The notes under the pieces are model-generated. The model saw only the letters and a program-made list of their open reading frames with translations. It was not told the DNA's origin and did not search any database. Below, in pieces: positions 18,933-27,121 of a stretch of 56,601 nucleotides of DNA; the first letter of the stretch is position 1, and each line of letters begins with the position of its first letter. The stretch spans positions 1 through 56,601 of the forward strand of contig JAUZRY010000102.1 of NCBI GenBank assembly GCA_030949995.1, written 5' to 3'. Made by a program: the position numbers and the translations under genes. The stretch comes from Ardenticatenia bacterium. Lineage in GTDB: Bacteria; Chloroflexota; Anaerolineae; Ardenticatenales; Ardenticatenaceae.

Positions 18933-19867
18933 TCAGTAGTAGATGGTCAGTGTGCGGTGGTGGGGTGGGAGCTCGGCCTCGTGGGCCTCGCCGTGTTGCC
19001 ACAGGTACCAGTCCAGCTCCACGGGCAAGATGTGGAGCCCCCCGTTCGGCCAGCGCGCGGCACAAGCGTTCGACTGCTTGAACAGTGGCTGCTCGGATTT
19101 CCACTTCCTCTTCGGAGCCAGGTGGAATCTCCTGCCCCGCATCGACTCGGCTGGCAAGTGCTGGCGCGTACTGGAGCACGCCCAAGGCGCGCAGCACTTG
19201 GGGAACACGGTAATCGGGAAATGTGGTGAGGGCGCCGACATCCTGAAAGGCGCCCAGGCCCTGGCAGGCATACGCACCCCACAGGTCGCCGGCGAAAATC
19301 TGGGCTCGCTTGTAGAAGAACACCTGTCGCCCGCGGTAGATGGTGTGGTCCCTGAAGCCGGGAAATGCGGCCGTGATCAGGCTGACAAGTCGGGCGGCCG
19401 ACCCGTGGGCAGCCCGGATCATGTGAACGGCAAAGCCGTCGAAGTGCTCTTGGGAGCCCTTGACCCACCTCGCGGAGCAGGCGCACTCGCTCTTCCATGA
19501 GGGGTAAATCGCGTCCCAGCCACGCCCGTAAGGTGTCGGCGTCAATGAGGGCCAGCCGAGATGCCTCGAAGGCGTGGTGGTCAGCCTCAATGACCTGTTT
19601 GAGGGCCAGGGCCAACTCATTGTAACTCCACGTTGGGTCTGGCCAGAAGCAGAAGTTGAGCGCGTCCACCACCAGCAGGTACTGGGCCGTCAGCGGGTTG
19701 TTCTCGGCGTAGTGGTGTTGGGAGTCCCACAGGGAAGCAGGCCTTTTTGCCAGCAGGTGAGCCAGCTTGTCGGTCTCCCGGGCAATGGCGTCGTCGTCGA
19801 TGGCCACGTGGTCAGCCTGTGAGACGACCCAAGCCGTCGTCTCGCGCACGCGGGCCAGTGGGTTCAT
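18933..19867 (-). CDS. qng1: Queuosine 5'-phosphate N-glycosylase/hydrolase Qng1, DUF2419 (two frameshifts)
   Basis: About 311 residues. Family hallmarks are D-A-L-N-F-C-F-W-P-D with W-S-Y-N-E-L-A-L-A-L, then F-Y-K-R-A-Q-I-F-A-G-D-L-W, F-P-D-Y-R-V-P-Q-V-L, E-V-E-I-R-A and the C-terminal L-D-W-Y-L-W-Q...I-Y-Y. The human homologue is QNG1 (C9orf64), and bacterial members hydrolyse queuosine-5'-monophosphate to free queuine. The frame changes twice, near 19452-19460 and in a run of six C at 19038-19043; joining the three segments gives a complete protein. The ATG at 19867 overlaps the ttuA stop as ATGA. Its place directly before tgt supports salvage: Qng1 frees queuine and Tgt inserts it. Confidence 0.92.
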
Positions 19868-20842
19868 GTCTCCTCCACCAGCGTAAGGGGCACGAACGCG
19901 CTCTGGGGGCGCTCCAGCACCTCCTCGGGCCAGAGGCGACAGAAGGCACAACGCCCCGGCGCGCTGGTGGGCTGGCCGCACCGGTCGCAGGCGTGGAGCT
20001 CGACGCGGGGTTCCTCCCAATTGGCCAAGAGCCCCTCTTTCTCCTTGGCCCGCAGGAAGGAGAGGTAGAAGTGGAGCTTGGCACCGGGCCGTTCGGCTTC
20101 TAGCATGTTGAGCAGTTCTTTGTAGTAGATGGTGTTGGCGCCCACGGAGAAGGGACACTCCTCGTACATGTAGTCAATGCCTCGCAGGAGGGCGTAGGCG
20201 GCCGTTTCCCGTTCGTAGAAGCGGCAGAAGGGCTTGACCTTTCGGGCAAATCCTTCCCGGCCTGGCAGCACGGGGATATTGGCGGGCCAGGTAGCCCACC
20301 TGCCAATGAAGGGTGTTGGAGAAGAGCACGGCCGCTTCGTCGTCCAAGTTGTGCCCAGTGGCCAGGACGGGGTACCCCAATTCGTAGGCCACGCGGTTCA
20401 TCTCATGGCGCTTGATCAGCCCGCAGACGGAGCAGGGCTTGCCCCGCCCGCGCCGGACGCGACGGGCAACCTCAGGAATGGTTTCACCATACGTTGCCTT
20501 GGCGTCTACCACGTGCAGCCTGGTGCCCGGGTGCTGGGCCACAAACTGCTTGATCTTCTCGTAGGAGGCATCGCTGTAGCCGATGCCCTCGTCAATCCCC
20601 AGCCTCAGGTAGAAGCCGTCGGCACGGTAGCCGAGCTCGAGGAGCACATCCCACAGGGCCAAGGAGTCCTTGCCCCCGCTGACAGCCACCAGCACGGGCT
20701 CGTCCCGCCGGAACATCTTGTACTTTTTGATAGTGCGCGCGGTCTGTTGTTGGAACCACTCGACATAATGATCGCGGCAAAGGGCCAAGCGATGCTGGCG
20801 CATGTTGAGGACGGCCTTTTGGCGGCACTTCCGACATCGCAT
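19864..20842 (-). CDS. ttuA: tRNA-5-methyluridine(54) 2-sulfurtransferase TtuA (one frameshift)
   Basis: About 326 residues. The N-terminal zinc finger uses C3, C6, C22 and H25 (M-R-C-R-K-C...L-C-R-D-H). The PP-loop S55-G-G-K-D-S60 binds ATP. A C-S-V-C-G motif and a later cysteine are typical of the Fe-S-dependent TtuA/Ncs6 group, and a second C-x2-C...C-x2-C finger closes the protein. The frame changes in a run of four G (20272-20275), after which V-K-P-F-C-R-F-Y-E-R-E continues. TtuA thiolates T54 in the T-loop, stabilising tRNA at high temperature, using sulfur from TtuB, whose likely homologue is the next gene upstream. The general TtcA/Ncs6 family is certain; the T54 assignment rests on the fingers and the TtuB neighbour. 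Confidence 0.88.
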
Positions 20843-20879
20843 GGGCGTTCACCTTCGCGTGTTGTGTCACGGCGACGGG

Positions 20880-21089
20880 TCACCCGCCGGAGATCACAGC
20901 CACGAGGCGGATAGTATCCCCTGGCTGAATGACGGTGTCGTCGCTGATCAGCTCCCCGTTGCGGGTGACGAGATAACTTTCTGGGTTCAGGTTCAAGCGT
21001 TTGAGCAGTTGCCGAGCCGTAAGGCCCGGTTCTACTTCCCACGTCTGTTGGCGGAGCACAACCTTCACGTTCTCTTGCCGCTCGCTCAT
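20880..21089 (-). CDS. ttuB: Ubiquitin-like sulfur carrier protein, TtuB/ThiS/MoaD family
   Basis: 69 residues with a beta-grasp pattern and the diagnostic C-terminal Gly-Gly (A-V-I-S-G-G). Such proteins are adenylated at the terminal glycine and carry sulfur as a thiocarboxylate. Its place 37 bases upstream of ttuA suggests the TtuB role in tRNA 2-thiolation; ThiS or MoaD function cannot be excluded from sequence alone. It is the first gene of the seven-gene modification/salvage operon. The -10 box is only about 15 bases from the ATG, so the mRNA may be leaderless or nearly so. Confidence 0.85.
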   Translation of the reverse strand: MSERQENVKVVLRQQTWEVEPGLTARQLLKRLNLNPESYLVTRNGELISDDTVIQPGDTIRLVAVISGG

Positions 21090-21103
21090 CCCACAAGCCT
21101 CCC

Positions 21104-21112
21104 AAATTATAG
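21104..21112 (-). promoter_or_regulatory. Extended -10 promoter (TGCTATAAT) of the tRNA modification/queuosine salvage operon
   Basis: On the minus strand the bases read TGCTATAAT, a perfect -10 with TG extension, about 15 bases upstream of the ttuB ATG. No convincing -35 is seen, as expected for extended -10 promoters. Transcription would begin within about 10 bases of the start codon, leaving no room for a preQ1 riboswitch. Confidence 0.6.
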
Positions 21113-21132
21113 CACACTTTTCCGGGGCTCCA

Positions 21133-21981
21133 TCACCTGACTTGGACAGCGTCGAGGCTCACCGTGACGCTGTGGCCAGCCCTGGCGAGGGAGCCGCTGC
21201 GGAAGCCGGCCAAGTCGAGGGTGACGAACTGGTATCCCACGGCGCGGATGCCCTCCACGATGGCCTCGCGGTGGGCCAAAGCCTTGGGGAAGTCCTCCAC
21301 GGGAATCTCAATGCGGGCGATCTCGCCGTGGTGGCGCACCCGGAACTGGGTGAATCCCAGGCCGACCAGCACGTCCTCAGCCGCTTCGATCTGGCGCAAG
21401 AGCTCCGGCGTGATGGGCGTGCCGTGGGGCACGCGGGAGGAGAGGCAGGCCATGGCCGGCTTGTCCCAGACGGGCAGGCCCAAGTGGCGGGCCAGTTCAC
21501 GCACTTCGGCCTTGGTGAGCCCAGCTTCGGCCAGGGGGGAGCGCACGCCGCGTTCCCTGGCGGCCAGAATGCCGGGGCGATCGTCGTTGGTAATGTCGTC
21601 GGCGTTGGTGCCGTCCACAACAGTCTGCCATCCTTCTGCGCGGGCAATGGTCTTGAGGCGCTCGTGGAGTTCAGACTTGCAGAAGTAGCAGCGGTTGGTG
21701 GGGTTGGCCGCGTAGTTGGGATCCAGGTATTCAGCCGTGTTGACCAGCCGGTAGGCTACGCCCAGGCGCTCGGCCAATTCGACGGCCTGGCGCAACTCGC
21801 GGGCCGGGTAACTGGGGGAGACACCAATGCAGGCCAACACCCGCTCTGGTCCGAGTTCTCGGTGGGCAACGGCCATGATCAGGGCACTGTCCACCCCGCC
21901 GGAGTAGGCCACCAGAACCGATTCGCACGCGCGCACGATCTCGCACAGGCGTTGGTATTTGCGGTCCAGGTCTGCGTTCAT
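21133..21981 (-). CDS. larE: ATP-dependent sacrificial sulfur transferase LarE
   Basis: 282 residues, intact. The N-terminal PP-loop is S27-G-G-V-D-S32. The cysteine that L. plantarum LarE sacrifices as sulfur donor (C176 there) aligns with C179 in [13 protein letters not shown]. Another pair, C98 and C101, lies in N-R-C-Y-F-C-K. LarE converts the two carboxylates of P2CMN to thiocarboxylates in synthesis of the nickel-pincer nucleotide cofactor. The ATG overlaps the larB stop as ATGA. LarC, which inserts nickel, and the racemase LarA are not in the window, so the cofactor's user is unknown. Confidence 0.9.
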   Translation of the reverse strand: MNADLDRKYQRLCEIVRACESVLVAYSGGVDSALIMAVAHRELGPERVLACIGVSPSYPARELRQAVELAERLGVAYRLVNTAEYLDPNYAANPTNRCYFCKSELHERLKTIARAEGWQTVVDGTNADDITNDDRPGILAARERGVRSPLAEAGLTKAEVRELARHLGLPVWDKPAMACLSSRVPHGTPITPELLRQIEAAEDVLVGLGFTQFRVRHHGEIARIEIPVEDFPKALAHREAIVEGIRAVGYQFVTLDLAGFRSGSLARAGHSVTVSLDAVQVR

Positions 21982-22767
21982 GGAGATGACCTCCTCAGTT
22001 CATCGGCATCGGGAGGAGTGCACCGGGCATTGATGGTGGCGGCCAAGTACCCGGCCCCGAAGCCGTTGTCGATGTTCACCACGGCCACGCCGGTGGCACA
22101 ACTGTTGAGCATGGCCAAAAGGGGGGGCCAGCCCACCGAAATGGGCACCGTAGCCCACCGATGTGGGCACAGCGATGACGGGCACGTCCACCAGCCCGGC
22201 TACGACGCTGGGCAGGGCCCCTTCCATGCCGGCCACCACCACGATGGCGTTGGCCCGGCGCAGCGTGGGGATGTGGGGCACCAGGCGGTGTAACCCGGCC
22301 ACGCCCACATCATAGATGCGGTGGGCCTCGTGGCCCATGAGTTGGAGCGTCAGGGCAGCTTCTTCGGCTACAGGCAGGTCGCTGGTGCCGGCGGCCACGA
22401 CGATGGTACCCGGCTGGCGGGGGCGGTCTGGCTCCCGGTCGAGCCAGATGGCCCGTGCCGTCTCGTGATAGGCCAAGTCGGCCACGCGCTCTCGGGCGGC
22501 CTCGTATTGCTCCTGGGTGGCCCGCGTGCCCAGCAGGCGGGCGTGGTGCGTGGCCAGCCGCGCCACGATCTCGGCCACGTGCTCGGGGCTCTTGCCTTCG
22601 CAGTAGACGACCTCGGGGAAGCCCCAGCGAAGCTCCCGGTGGTGATCAATGACGGCAAACCCCAGGGCCTCGTAAGGCCAGGCGTGGAGCCGGTCCAAGG
22701 CGGCGTCCACTGAGAGCTCGCCTCGGGCCACGCGGGTCAACAACTCGCGCAGGGTGTCTTCACGCAT
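21978..22767 (-). CDS. larB: LarB, NaAD carboxylase/hydrolase for nickel-pincer cofactor (one frameshift)
   Basis: About 262 residues. The C-terminal two thirds are PurE-like (AIR carboxylase-related), with [13 protein letters not shown] and [17 protein letters not shown] run of seven G (22121-22127) breaks the frame; the alternate frame gives [24 protein letters not shown], the conserved end, and stops at 21978 overlapping larE. LarB carboxylates the pyridinium of nicotinic acid adenine dinucleotide and splits it to AMP and P2CMN. Its ATG lies within the end of the molybdenum-hydroxylase gene (8-base overlap), so three genes are translationally coupled. Confidence 0.9.
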
Positions 22768-25044
22768 TGACTCGCCTCCTCTGGGCGCGTAGGGCGGCCA
22801 ACACGCGGGGCGGGGTCATGGGCAGCTCAGTGAGGCGCACGCCCGTCGCGTCGGCCACGGCGTTGGCCACGGCCGCGGCCGTGGCGATGACCGGCGGCTC
22901 ACCCACGCCCCGGGCGCCAACGGGGCCGTGGTCAGACGGCACTTCGACGATCACGGTCTCCAACCGGGTTGGCGCGTGGGAGAAATGGGGCACGGTATAG
23001 TCGCTCCAAGAAGCGGTGAGGGGCTGGCCGGTTTCGTCGTAGATTATGGCCTCGTGGAGCGCCCACCCAATGCCCTGGAGGCCACCGCCCATCATCTGCC
23101 CCTCGACCAACAAGGGATTGATCGCGCGGCCCACGTCCTGCACGACGACCAGGCGTTCCACGCGGACGTGACCCGTCCCCTCGTCGACGCTCACCTCGGC
23201 GAGCTGGGCGCAGAAGCCCGGTGCGTTGGTGGTCTCGGCGTGGCGGCCGTGGCCGAAGACGGGAGCGTGTCGCCCGCCGAAGGCCATGGTCTTGGCAGCG
23301 ATGCTCCCCAAGGAGATGGCGCGGTCGGTCGCGCCACGTACCCGCACGGCGCCGTCGGCGATCTCCAAGTCCTGGGGATCGGCTTCCAGCTCCTCGGCAG
23401 CGATGGCCAACACTTGTTCGCGGGCCTCCTGGGCGGCCTGGATGACGGCGGCGCCCACGGTGTAGGTGATCTTACTGCCCCCGGTAGCGCCGGCGTATGG
23501 GGACGTGGCGGTGTCGCCGGTCACGATACGCACTCGCTCGGGAGGAATGCCGAAGGCCTCAGCGGCCAAGAGGGCGAAGGCCGTGGTGGTGCCCGTCAGG
23601 TCCACGGAGCCCACGTGGACGTGAAGGGTTCCATCCCGGTGGAGGTGCAGGCCGCGGCGGCCGGTTCGGTGCCCCCTGGCCAGCCGCCAATGGCCACGCC
23701 CACGCCCCGGCCAGCCTGCCGGGCCTTGTGGCGTTCCTGCCAGGCGGGATGGTGGCGCAAGGTCTCCAGCACGTCGGCCATGCCCATGCTGGGCCACGGC
23801 TTGCCGTGGATCATGGGATCGCCGGCGCGGCAGGCGTGGCGCAGGCGCAGCTCCAGTGGGTCCACATTGAGCCTGTGGGCCAGTTCGTCCAAGGCTGATT
23901 CCATGGCAAAGGCCGCTTGGGGCGCGCCCGGAGCACGGTAGGCGCCCGTGGAGGGCTTGAAGGTGAGCACTTCCACGCCCCGGATTTCCACGTGGGGGAT
24001 TCGGTAGAGGCTGCCCACCAGGACAGCAGCAATGCCAACGGGTGCACTGGGGAAGCAGCCGGCGTCGAAGGTGAGTTCAGCTTCTAGGGCCGTCAAGGTG
24101 CCGTCCCGTCGGGCTCCCAGCCGGAGGTGGATGCGGCTGGCGGCGGCTGGGTTGGCGGCGATCATCTCCTCCAGCCGTGTCATGACAAAGCGCACCGGCC
24201 GGCCTATGGCGCGGGCAGCCAGGGCGATGAGGGGCTCGTACAGCAGGAACTTGCCGCCGAAGCCGCCGCCTACCGGGGTGGCCACCACGCGCACGTCCGA
24301 TTCGGGAACGCCCAGCACATCGGCCACCTGTTCGCGCACGTAGAAGGGCGCCTGAGTTGACGACCAGACAGTGACACCGCCGGTGAGTGGGTCGGGCTGG
24401 ACCACAACGGCGTGGGGTTCCACGTAGCCTTGGTGCACCATGGGAGTGGTAAAGGTGTGCTCGACGATCACCTCGGCGTTGCGGAACCCTTCCTCGATGT
24501 TGCCTCGGGAGAAGTGGACTCGGTTGGAGACGTTGGAGCGCGAGGAAGTCTCCTCTTCGCCCCCAACGTCGGCCCCATGGGCAGCGGCCTCGCCTGTTTC
24601 GCCGGGCAGCCCCTCGGGCCAGACCAAGGGGGCGTCGGGGGCCAAGGCCTCATCGGCGGTCACGGCGGCCGGCAGGGGCTCGTATTCCACAACGACGCGC
24701 TCGGCACCGTCTTCGGCCGCGGCCTCATCGGTAGCCAGCACTAGGGCGACCGGCTGGCCGGCGAAGATCACTCTGTCGCGGGCGAGGAGCAAGGTGTGCC
24801 GGTGGCGCGGTGGGATGTCGGGCAGGTCGTCGGCGGTGAGCACGGCCACGACGCCGGGCACGGCCAGTGCCCGCGAGGATTCGATCCCCCGCAGGCGGGC
24901 GTGGGCGTAGGGGCTGGTGACTAGGCGGGCGTGGAGCATGCCCCTGACCTTCACGTCGGGCGCGTATTCCACGACGCCTGTCACTTTGGAACGGCCATCG
25001 CGCAGCGGCGTGCGGTGTCCAATCCAGTGGAAGGATGTGGTCAT
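22760..25044 (-). CDS. Xanthine dehydrogenase/CoxL family molybdopterin-binding large subunit (one frameshift)
   Basis: About 761 residues. Family hallmarks include G-G-G-F-G-G-K, S-T-G-A-Y-R-A-P-G-A-P-Q and the catalytic glutamate in G-A-R-G-V-G-E-P-P. The frame changes near 23645-23660; the joined protein is the expected length. The ATG at 25044 follows GGAGGAGG. Members hydroxylate purines, aldehydes, nicotinate or CO with a Mo-pterin site, normally with an FAD subunit and a 2Fe-2S subunit. Neither partner is nearby, so they must be encoded elsewhere or electron transfer is unusual. It overlaps larB by 8 bases. The substrate is not predictable. Confidence 0.87.
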
Positions 25045-25086
25045 AGTTTGGCCTCCTCCACAGACTCCGACATGTGTACCCTTGCA

Positions 25087-25114
25087 ATTATACTCAAATC
25101 TCCCCACAGACGAA
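25087..25114 (-). promoter_or_regulatory. Promoter for the Mo-hydroxylase/larB/larE operon
   Basis: On the minus strand a perfect TATAAT lies about 43 bases before the ATG at 25044; TTCGTC 16 bases upstream is a weak -35. Confidence 0.45.
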
Positions 25115-25122
25115 CCGACCGC

Positions 25123-26466
25123 CTACAAGAGCAGCATGGAACCCAATCCCAGGAAGAAGAGGAACCCACACACATCCGTCACCGTGGTCACAAAGATGCT
25201 GGAGGCCAACGCCGGGTCCACGCGCAACACTTTGAGGGTGAGGGGCACCACCACGCCGGCAACAGCGGCGGCAAGCATGTTGCCGATCATGGCAACGGCA
25301 ATCACGGCGCCCAACACCGGGTTGGCCTTCCACGCCCACGCCACCAGACCGACCAAGGTGCCCACAGCTAGGCCGTTCAGCAGCCCGACTTGTATCTCGT
25401 AGCGCAGGGCGCGCCACATGTCCCGCACATCGAGCTCTCCCAACGCCAGGGAGCGCACCATGATGGTCATGGTCTGGGTGCCGGCGTTTCCCCCTTGGCC
25501 GGCCACAATGGGCATGAAGGTGGCCAGCACGGCAGCACGGGCAATGGTGCCCTCGAAAAGCGAGACCACGCCCGAGGCCAAGAACGCTGTGAACAGGTTG
25601 ACCACGAGCCAGGGCAGGCGATTCGCCAGGGCCTGGCGAATCGGGCTGAAGACTTGGGAGTGTTCGCTCACCTGGGCCAAGCGGTAGATGTCCTCGGTGG
25701 CCTCCTCCTCCAGCACGTCCAACACGTCGTCCACCGTGACGATGCCCAACAGGCGGTTCTCCTCGTCCACCACGGGCAGGGCCAAGAAGTCGTACCGGGA
25801 GAGCAGGCGAGCGACCTCCTCCTGATCCATGTTGGCCTGCACGGTGATCACGTCTGGGTTCATGATCTCTTCAACCCGTTGCTCTGGGTTGGCCAGGATG
25901 AGCCCGCGTAAGCTGACGACCCCCACCAGTCGGCCGTAGCGGTCGAGCACGTAGAGGTAATAGAGCTCCCGCTCGTCTTGGTAATGTTGGCGTAGGAACT
26001 CCAGGGCCTCGGCCACAGTCATGTGGCGTCGCAGCATGGGCCCCACCCGGTTCATGATGCCGCCGGCCGTGTCGGGAGGATACTCCAGCAGGGGGGCCAC
26101 TTCATCGGCATCGGCCATCTCGGCCAGCAGCGTGGCTTGTTCGGTCGCCGGCATTTCGCCCAACAGGTCGGCAGCCGCGTCGGGCTCCATGCGCTCCAAC
26201 ACGTCCACCAGTCGCTCCCGGCCTATTTGCTGGGCGATGGCAGCCATGTCGTCTTCGTCCATGCGGTCGAAGGCGTGGGCCAGTTCTTCCGGCGAGAGGC
26301 GGCGCACAATGGGCAGCCGCTCCTCCGGGGTCAGGCGCGCGAGCACTTCGGCCGCATCGGCTGGATGTAATCCCCGGATGTACGCCGCAGCCTCGTCAAG
26401 CCGCTCCTGGGCGAGCAGGTGGCGCACGGTCTCCACGGCGTCGTCCAGCACAAGGGCGTCAACCAT
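25123..26466 (-). CDS. mgtE: Magnesium transporter MgtE
   Basis: 447 residues with the complete MgtE layout: N-terminal helical Mg-sensing domain (~1-130), two CBS domains (~130-255), a plug helix and five membrane helices. The family motif [14 protein letters not shown] is in the membrane domain. MgtE is a Mg2+-gated channel for magnesium entry; the cytosolic domain closes it when Mg2+ is high. The ATG follows GGAGGAG. A ~450-base structured leader precedes it, suggesting additional RNA-level control. Frame intact. Confidence 0.95.
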   Translation of the reverse strand: MVDALVLDDAVETVRHLLAQERLDEAAAYIRGLHPADAAEVLARLTPEERLPIVRRLSPEELAHAFDRMDEDDMAAIAQQIGRERLVDVLERMEPDAAADLLGEMPATEQATLLAEMADADEVAPLLEYPPDTAGGIMNRVGPMLRRHMTVAEALEFLRQHYQDERELYYLYVLDRYGRLVGVVSLRGLILANPEQRVEEIMNPDVITVQANMDQEEVARLLSRYDFLALPVVDEENRLLGIVTVDDVLDVLEEEATEDIYRLAQVSEHSQVFSPIRQALANRLPWLVVNLFTAFLASGVVSLFEGTIARAAVLATFMPIVAGQGGNAGTQTMTIMVRSLALGELDVRDMWRALRYEIQVGLLNGLAVGTLVGLVAWAWKANPVLGAVIAVAMIGNMLAAAVAGVVVPLTLKVLRVDPALASSIFVTTVTDVCGFLFFLGLGSMLLL

Positions 26467-26916
26467 GTCTTATCTCCTCCATGACGAACCTTGCTCGGGG
26501 ATCATGTTTCCGTGCCAGCTCGAGAGAGCACCGAGCTCAAAGGGGAACACCGACCGCTGGGGGCAGGACGTTCCCGCCCGGCACAGGCATGGCGCACAAG
26601 GGGCAAGCGCGTTGCAAGGTGATGTGAGATCGGCAGGGCAAGCAGGAACGCGGCAACCGGGACCGGCCCCGGCTGCCGCTGTTTTCAGCGGGGACCGGGG
26701 ACCGGACCGGCTGCTGCCCCGAGGCGCTCCGTCAGGCCGGTTGCCCCGGGAAGCCACAGGGCTCTTCTCGAGCCGGACCGTATCCCGTTGTCACGTGGGT
26801 TCTGGCTACTCTCGTCCATCGGGTGGTTGTTCGAGTAGCACCTCTCTGTGAACTTAACGCACTATGCCTTCCGGCTTCAGGGTGCCGGCCTCCGCGGCCG
26901 GGGGCCAGAAGGCACA
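26467..26916 (-). promoter_or_regulatory. Long structured 5' leader of mgtE, candidate cis-regulatory RNA, class unassigned
   Basis: No credible gene lies in this stretch. From the promoter at 26923-26952 the minus-strand transcript would carry about 450 untranslated bases rich in inverted repeats. These include GCTACTC pairing with GAGTAGC around 26790-26845, GGCTC/GAGCC at ~26760-26775, a perfect CCGCTG-AAAA-CAGCGG hairpin (26676-26691) flanked by GC-rich complementary arms, and a promoter-proximal TGCCTTC/GAAGGCA stem near 26866-26915. mgtE genes are often under M-box riboswitches, but I do not see the M-box conserved core, so the class is left open. Confidence 0.4.
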
Positions 26917-26922
26917 ACGCAT

Positions 26923-26952
26923 ATCATACCCCAGAACGCCGTTTTTCGCCAA
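26923..26952 (-). promoter_or_regulatory. Sigma70-type promoter for mgtE
   Basis: On the minus strand TTGGCG is followed after 18 bases by TATGAT. It lies ~455 bases upstream of the mgtE ATG, giving the long leader described separately. It is divergent from the uvrA promoter about 90 bases away. Confidence 0.5.
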
Positions 26953-27023
26953 CAGAGGGCTGATATCTCGGTTCTCGGGACGGGAAGCAGGTCGGGAGCC
27001 GGCCGGTGACGCCCTCCCCTCAC

Positions 27024-27051
27024 GTGACGACCAGCCCATTTTGGCTATAAT
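27024..27051 (+). promoter_or_regulatory. Promoter for uvrA
   Basis: A perfect TATAAT at 27046-27051 is preceded 16 bases upstream by GTGACG as a partial -35 box. It lies 70 bases before the uvrA ATG. No SOS-type operator was recognised. Confidence 0.55.
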
Positions 27052-27121
27052 ACTTCAGTTGCCGTTGGCCTGAGAACTCACTTCGAGGAAGGACAAAGAA
27101 CGAGCGAAAATTGGGAGGGAT

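Noticed and set aside
20880..21089. preQ1 or other riboswitch upstream of the ttuB-led operon
   Set aside because: The -10 box lies about 15 bases from the start codon, leaving no room for a leader.
26470..26757. Open frame on the minus strand inside the mgtE leader (95 codons)
   Set aside because: Low-complexity Pro/Ser/Arg/Cys composition, no ribosome site and overlap with the structured leader; more likely non-coding.
26790..26850. AGAGGTGC followed by GAGTAGC, reminiscent of the lysine riboswitch 5' end
   Set aside because: The downstream conserved L-box segments are missing and lysine has no link to mgtE.
26467..26916. M-box (Mg2+) riboswitch
   Set aside because: The conserved M-box core elements are not recognisable, so only an unassigned structured leader is claimed.
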